Assembly: GCF_015477805.1 (NCBI RefSeq)
Contig: NZ_JADLQL010000001.1
Location: 124,001 to 188,000 of the forward strand
Direction: 5' to 3'
From: Nocardia flavorosea
Lineage (GTDB): Bacteria; Actinomycetota; Actinomycetes; Mycobacteriales; Mycobacteriaceae
Length of the DNA stretch: 64,000 bases
The notes under the pieces were generated by a model. It worked only from the letters and a program-made list of their open reading frames with translations. It was not told where the DNA came from and made no database searches. Made by a program: the position numbers and the translations under genes. Of the stretch, positions 59,963 to 64,000 are shown one piece after another; the stretch's first letter is position 1; every line of letters begins with the position of its first letter.

Positions 59963-61470
59963 CCACCGCCGCTGCGCCCGCGGAGAACGCGGGCACCCGC
60001 CCCCTCACCCCACCACCGGTCGGGCCGAGCCGTAAACACCTGCTCCGCTCGTGGTCCGTTTTCGGTGTCCTCGTCGTGGTGCTCCTCGGCGCGGTCGCGG
60101 CGATGTTCATGCCGCTGAAGCCGCAGGCGATCGGGGTCGCGGCCCTGGTGATGATGCTGACTCTGCTGCTGTTGCGGCTACCGGTCGCCCTGACGATGAT
60201 CATTCCGTCGTTCGCCGGTCTCTACGCCCTTCGCGGTGAGAAAACCGTGGCCAGTGCGCTGTCATCACTGCCGTACCACCAGGTGGCCAGCTGGACCCTC
60301 AGCGTGGTGCCGATGTTCGTCCTGATGGGCCTGCTGATGTGGCGGTCCGGTCTGACCGCCAATCTCTACGCGGTGGCGCGGCACTGGCTCGGCTGGCTCC
60401 CCGGCGGCTTGGCGGTGGGTACCAATGTGGCCGGGGCGGGCTTGTCGACCGTGAGCGGTTCGACCACCGGGACGGCGTATGCGCTCGGCCGGATCGGGAT
60501 CCCCGAAATGCTCAAGGCCGGCTACGACCGGCGGCTCGCGATCGGCGCGGTGATCGTGGCTGGGCTCCCCGGTCAGCTGATCCCGCCGAGTATCCTGCTC
60601 GTGCTGTACGCGGGGATCGCCGAGGTCCCGGTGGGTAAACAGTTGCTCGCCGGTATCGGCCCGGGCATCCTGGTGGCGATTCTGTTCACTCTCGCCATCA
60701 TCCTGTTCGCGGTATTCGGTAAGGATCTGGCCGGACCGAACCGCGGCCGCAGCACCGAAAGCGTGCCCGTCAAGGAAAAACTCGCCAGTCTCGCCCAGAT
60801 ATGGCCTGTTCCGGTACTGATGCTGGTGATCGTGGGCGGCATGCTCTCGGGCATCTTCACCGCGACGGAGGCGGGCGCTGCCGCGGCACTGTGCTCGGTG
60901 GGTGTGGTGCTGCTGTGGAAGCGGAAGACCGGCGGTGCGCTGCAGGCGCTCGCCGACGGGGCCGTGGGCACGGTCTCGACCGTGGGTGCGGTGTTCCTGC
61001 TCCTGCTGGGCGTCGAGGCACTGTCCCGGATGATGACCTTGAGTGGAATCAGCAACGGTTTCGCCGATCTGATTGCGGGGATGGAACTCGGTCGAGTCGA
61101 GTTCCTGCTGCTGATGGTCGTGGTCTATCTGCTGCTCGGGGCGTTCATGGACCCGCTGCCGATGATGGTGCTGACCGTCCCGATCCTGATCCCGACACTC
61201 GCGAGCCTGGATATCTCGCTGCTGTGGTTCGGCGCGTTCACGGTCTTCATGGGCGAACTGGCTATCCTGTCGCCGCCCGTCGGTGTGCTGGCGATGGTGA
61301 TCCACTCGATCGTCAAGGATCCCGAAGTGAATCTCGGCCGCAAGATTCCGTTGAAGGATGTTTTCGTCGCTTCGCTGTGGTTCCTGCCGATGGCGATCGC
61401 GGTGGTTCTGCTCCTGATCTTCTTCCCGGAGATCTCGACCTTCCTGCCGGATAATTCGAGCGCGGGCTGA
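59959..61470 (+). CDS. dctM: TRAP transporter large membrane subunit (DctM-like)
   Basis: This 503-residue protein has 12-13 membrane helices with the DctM landmarks VPMFVLMGLLMWRSG, AGAGLSTVSGSTTGTAYALG, GLPGQLIPPSILLVLYAGI, FTATEAGAAAALCSVGVVL, GAFMDPLPMMVLTVPILIP and LSPPVGVLAMVIH. The ATG overlaps the small-subunit stop (ATGA). An N-terminal polar leader of ~30 residues precedes the first helix. No periplasmic DctP-type binding protein gene is seen up to the window end, so it must be elsewhere or replaced. Confidence 0.95.
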   Translation: MTTAAAPAENAGTRPLTPPPVGPSRKHLLRSWSVFGVLVVVLLGAVAAMFMPLKPQAIGVAALVMMLTLLLLRLPVALTMIIPSFAGLYALRGEKTVASALSSLPYHQVASWTLSVVPMFVLMGLLMWRSGLTANLYAVARHWLGWLPGGLAVGTNVAGAGLSTVSGSTTGTAYALGRIGIPEMLKAGYDRRLAIGAVIVAGLPGQLIPPSILLVLYAGIAEVPVGKQLLAGIGPGILVAILFTLAIILFAVFGKDLAGPNRGRSTESVPVKEKLASLAQIWPVPVLMLVIVGGMLSGIFTATEAGAAAALCSVGVVLLWKRKTGGALQALADGAVGTVSTVGAVFLLLLGVEALSRMMTLSGISNGFADLIAGMELGRVEFLLLMVVVYLLLGAFMDPLPMMVLTVPILIPTLASLDISLLWFGAFTVFMGELAILSPPVGVLAMVIHSIVKDPEVNLGRKIPLKDVFVASLWFLPMAIAVVLLLIFFPEISTFLPDNSSAG

Positions 61471-61496
61471 TAGCGGCTCGTCGCGTATTTCGGGCC

Positions 61497-61532
61497 CAGT
61501 TCGGCCGGAGCGGATTCGCTCCGGCCGAACTG
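61497..61532. terminator. Bidirectional terminator
   Basis: CAGTTCGGCCGGAGCG pairs perfectly with CGCTCCGGCCGAACTG over 16 bases with a GATT loop. It lies between the rightward TRAP operon and the leftward CoA-transferase gene, 3 bases from the latter's stop. Confidence 0.8.
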
Positions 61533-61535
61533 CTG

Positions 61536-62771
61536 TCATGAGCGGGAATGTTCGGCGAGGGTGCCGGTCTCGATGAGCGCGGTGATCTCGGCGTCGTCCA
61601 GCGCGAGAACGTCGCGCAGGACATCGCGGCCGTCGGCGCCCAGGTCGGCGGCCGGTCCCGTCCGCAGATGGCGACCGTCGAACGAGGCCGGCATGGCGGC
61701 GGCGAGGTATTCGCCGATTCGCGGCTGGGAAAGCGGGGCGAACAGCGGGTTGTTTTCCAGGTCGCCGGATCGGACGACCTGTTCGAAGGTGCGGTACCGC
61801 TCGTGCAGGACCGAGGAGCCGGCCAGGGCCCGGCCGACCTCGTCGGCGTCGTGGGTGCGGAACCAGCGCGCGAACAGGGCGGTGAGCAGATCCCGGTGTT
61901 CGAAACGGTCGCTTTCCCGCCCGAAATCGGCGCCGAGGGCGGTTTCCAGCGCGGCGACGGTCTGCTGGGTTCCGGTGAGGGCGGTCAGATCGCGGAAATG
62001 CCGCGAGGTCAGCGCGACCACCATGAACCGCGCCCCGTCGGCGGTGCCGAAATCGGTGCCGTAGGTGCCGTAGACATCGTTACCGGTTGCCGGGCGGCCG
62101 ATGCCGTTGACCTGGACCTCGGTGAGGTAGCCGAGGGCGCCGGCGGTCGCGAGTGCGACATCTTCGAGGGGAAGCACAATTCGCGACCCCGCCCCGGTGG
62201 TGGCGCGGCGGTGGACCGCCGCGGTGATCGCGAGCGCGGCGTGCAGCCCGGCCGCGACATCCCAGGCGGGTAGCGCGTGGTTCACCACGCCGTCGTGGTC
62301 GACGGGGCCGGTGACCTGCGGAAAACCGAGTGCCGCGTTGACGGTGTAGTCCACGGCGGGCCGGCCGTCGTGCCGGCCGAGGAGTTCCAGCGTGATGACA
62401 TCGCAACGCAGTGCCGACAACGCGTCGTGGCTCATCCATGCCCGGCCGCCCGCATTGGTCACCAGGATCCCGCTGCCCGGCCCCGGCGCGGTCACCAGGC
62501 GCCGGACGATGTCCTGACCGGTTTCGCTGCGCAGATCGAGGGTGAGCGACCGTTTGCCCCGGTTGAGCCCAGTCCAGTAGATCGATTCCCCGCCGGCGGT
62601 GAGCGGCCAGCGGCCGGTATCGGCAGCACCGCCGAGCGGGTCGACCCGGATGACCTCGGCGCCGAGCTGGCACAGCGTGAGCCCGCACAGGGGAGAGGCG
62701 ACGAAACTCGAGATCTCGACGATCCGGAGGCCGGCGAGTGGGCGGTCGGGAGTGTGTTCGGGTGCTGTCAT
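61536..62771 (-). CDS. Family III CoA-transferase (CaiB/BaiF-like)
   Basis: This 411-residue CoA-transferase moves CoA between carboxylic acids. It begins PLAGLRIVEISSFVASPLCGLTLCQLGAEVIRVDP, then TGLNRGKRSLTLDL and a PAWDVAAGLHAALAI segment that includes the catalytic Asp. The C-terminal domain is complete. It lies alone on the minus strand, divergent from the acyl-CoA dehydrogenase at 62883. Together with the ligase upstream this gives the cluster two ways to activate an acid. Confidence 0.93.
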   Translation of the reverse strand: MTAPEHTPDRPLAGLRIVEISSFVASPLCGLTLCQLGAEVIRVDPLGGAADTGRWPLTAGGESIYWTGLNRGKRSLTLDLRSETGQDIVRRLVTAPGPGSGILVTNAGGRAWMSHDALSALRCDVITLELLGRHDGRPAVDYTVNAALGFPQVTGPVDHDGVVNHALPAWDVAAGLHAALAITAAVHRRATTGAGSRIVLPLEDVALATAGALGYLTEVQVNGIGRPATGNDVYGTYGTDFGTADGARFMVVALTSRHFRDLTALTGTQQTVAALETALGADFGRESDRFEHRDLLTALFARWFRTHDADEVGRALAGSSVLHERYRTFEQVVRSGDLENNPLFAPLSQPRIGEYLAAAMPASFDGRHLRTGPAADLGADGRDVLRDVLALDDAEITALIETGTLAEHSRS

Positions 62772-62846
62772 ACCGGGCTGTCCTTCTGTTGTACGGCTGC
62801 TGAGCTGGGCAGAAGATAATTAATGATAATAAATCACACCATAGTA

Positions 62847-62876
62847 TTGACATGCATCTTTCTCGGCAGCAATACT
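62847..62876 (+). promoter_or_regulatory. Promoter for a leaderless acyl-CoA dehydrogenase mRNA
   Basis: TTGACA (62847-62852) and AATACT (62871-62876) form a near-consensus -35/-10 pair with an 18-base spacer. The ATG of the next gene begins 7 bases after the -10 box, about where transcription should start, and no ribosome site lies between. This predicts a leaderless message. AT-rich TTAATGATAATAAAT (62819-62833) just upstream may be an operator shared with the divergent CoA-transferase. Confidence 0.65.
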
Positions 62877-62882
62877 GCCTCC

Positions 62883-64000
62883 ATGGCCACCATTTCGGCA
62901 GTCGGTCCGGAAGATTTCGCTGACATCCTGGCGCAGACCCGTGCGTTCATCCGCAAGGAAGTGCTGCCGCGTGAGCAGGAGATCGCGGATACCGACAGCA
63001 TTCCCGACGATATCCGCTCCAACGCCGCGGCGATGGGCCTGTTCGGCTACGCGATCCCCCAGGAATGGGGCGGTCTGGGGCTGGACCTCACCCAAGACGT
63101 CGAACTGGCAATGGAATTCGGCTACACCTCGCTGTCGTTGCGGTCGATGTTCGGCACCAACAACGGCATCGCCGGCCAGGTGCTGGTGGGTTTCGGCACC
63201 GATGAACAGAAATCGCGCTGGCTCGCCGATATCGCCTCCGGTGAGGTCGTCGCCTCCTTCGCGCTCACCGAACCCGGTGCCGGATCGAACCCGGCCGGGC
63301 TGCGTACCAAGGCGGTCCGGGACGGCGACGGCTGGGTGATCAACGGCGAGAAGCGTTTCATCACCAACGCCCCGCTGGCCGATCTGTTCATCGTCTTCGC
63401 GCGCACGCGCGCGGCCGACGAGAACGGCACCGGAATCGCGGTGTTCCTCGTGCCCGCTTCCACGCCGGGCGTGGAGGTCGCGCCGAAAGACCGCAAGATG
63501 GGCCAGGAAGGAGCCTGGACGGCCGATGTTCATTTCACCGATGTCCGGGTGCCGAACACGGCGCTCGTCGGTGGCAGCGAGGATGTCGGCTACCGGGCCG
63601 CGATGACCTCCCTCGCGCGGGGCCGCGTGCATATCGCCGCCCTTGCCGTCGGCGCGGCCCAGCGGGCGCTCGACGAATCCGTCGCCTACGCCGCGACCGC
63701 CACCCAGGGCGGAACGCCGATCGGGGATTTCCAGTTGGTGCAGGCGATGATCGCCGATATCGCCACCGGTGTCCTCGCGGGCCGTGCGATGGTGCGGGAG
63801 GTCGCCGCACGCTACGTGTCCGGCGAGGACCGGCGGACCGGCCCGTCGGCGGCGAAACTCTTCTGCACCGAAATGGTCGGTAAGGCAGCCGATCTGGCGG
63901 TGCAGATCCACGGCGGCTCCGGCTATCTGCGGGAAGTCGCTGTCGAGCGGATCTACCGCGATGTGCGGCTGCTGCGGTTGTACGAGGGCACCAGCGAAAT
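62883..64000 (+). CDS. Acyl-CoA dehydrogenase, truncated at the window edge
   Basis: The 372 complete codons encode nearly all of an acyl-CoA dehydrogenase. Motifs are FALTEPGAGSNPAGLRTKA, INGEKRFITNAPLADLFIVF, the C-terminal QIHGGSGYLREVAVERIYRD and the catalytic Glu in LYEGTSE, right at the edge. Only the last ~15 residues are missing. The start at 62883 is chosen from the clear N-terminus (MATISAVGPEDFADILAQTR); no Shine-Dalgarno site is present and a promoter -10 box lies 7 bases upstream. It is divergent from the CoA-transferase gene. Confidence 0.94.
   Translation, partial: MATISAVGPEDFADILAQTRAFIRKEVLPREQEIADTDSIPDDIRSNAAAMGLFGYAIPQEWGGLGLDLTQDVELAMEFGYTSLSLRSMFGTNNGIAGQVLVGFGTDEQKSRWLADIASGEVVASFALTEPGAGSNPAGLRTKAVRDGDGWVINGEKRFITNAPLADLFIVFARTRAADENGTGIAVFLVPASTPGVEVAPKDRKMGQEGAWTADVHFTDVRVPNTALVGGSEDVGYRAAMTSLARGRVHIAALAVGAAQRALDESVAYAATATQGGTPIGDFQLVQAMIADIATGVLAGRAMVREVAARYVSGEDRRTGPSAAKLFCTEMVGKAADLAVQIHGGSGYLREVAVERIYRDVRLLRLYEGTSE

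Noticed and set aside
1..64000. CRISPR array, phage, integrase, transposase or tRNA
   Set aside because: No regularly spaced repeats, no recombinase or transposase motifs and no tRNA-like cloverleaf were seen on reading both strands.

Overview
The window is high-G+C actinobacterial DNA, most likely from Nocardia or a close mycolate-forming relative such as Rhodococcus. This rests on GC-rich third positions, frequent GTG/TTG starts, and the density of SDR, acyl-CoA dehydrogenase, crotonase, P450, TetR, MarR and GntR genes. The species is inferred from style only. No tRNA, rRNA, CRISPR array, insertion sequence or phage gene is visible. The window starts inside an MFS gene and ends inside an acyl-CoA dehydrogenase gene.

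Region 1 (0-13 kb): an MFS symporter fragment, a VOC protein, an SDR, an IclR regulator, a five-gene Dpp/Opp-type ABC importer (lipoprotein, two permeases, two ATPases), a dimeric-barrel-like protein of unknown role, a DHA2 exporter, and the 3' remnant of an NADP-dependent oxidoreductase. A recurring sequence related to CCGCTnAnTGG lies in several of the gaps.

Region 2 (13.4-19.7 kb): a tight operon of an SMP-30 lactonase, an SDR, a cytochrome P450, a [2Fe-2S] ferredoxin and a ferredoxin reductase. This is a complete P450 system with redox partners. A class I terpene synthase follows, then a PAS-GGDEF diguanylate cyclase. The P450 has Asn at the usual I-helix Thr position, as in cineole-oxidising P450cin.

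Region 3 (21-32 kb): a cold-shock protein, a 44-residue basic protein, an ABC-F ATPase, a molybdenum hydroxylase of the PaoABC type with its XdhC maturation factor, a P450 that lacks the ExxR arginine, and an acyl-CoA oxidase.

Region 4 (33-48.4 kb): small catabolic units, each with a regulator. They include a PEP-mutase-like protein, TetR/acyl-CoA dehydrogenase with a four-copy AGTACT operator array, a 3-hydroxybutyrate dehydrogenase-like SDR with an MHS symporter and divergent LysR, a PucR regulator, and an EthD/F420-LLM/SDR group with a KstR-like box. A universal stress protein, a 27-residue hydrophobic peptide and a MarR-led membrane/rhodanese group complete the region.

Region 5 (48.8-64 kb): a cluster for breaking down a CoA-activated acid. 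It holds two crotonases, a GntR/FCD regulator, an APH-type kinase, an acyl-CoA ligase, a thiolase, two SDRs, an ACAD10/11-like dehydrogenase, a TRAP transporter membrane pair, a family III CoA-transferase and a second acyl-CoA dehydrogenase that appears to be leaderless. The APH kinase together with an ACAD10/11-like dehydrogenase suggests handling of 4-hydroxyacyl-CoA.
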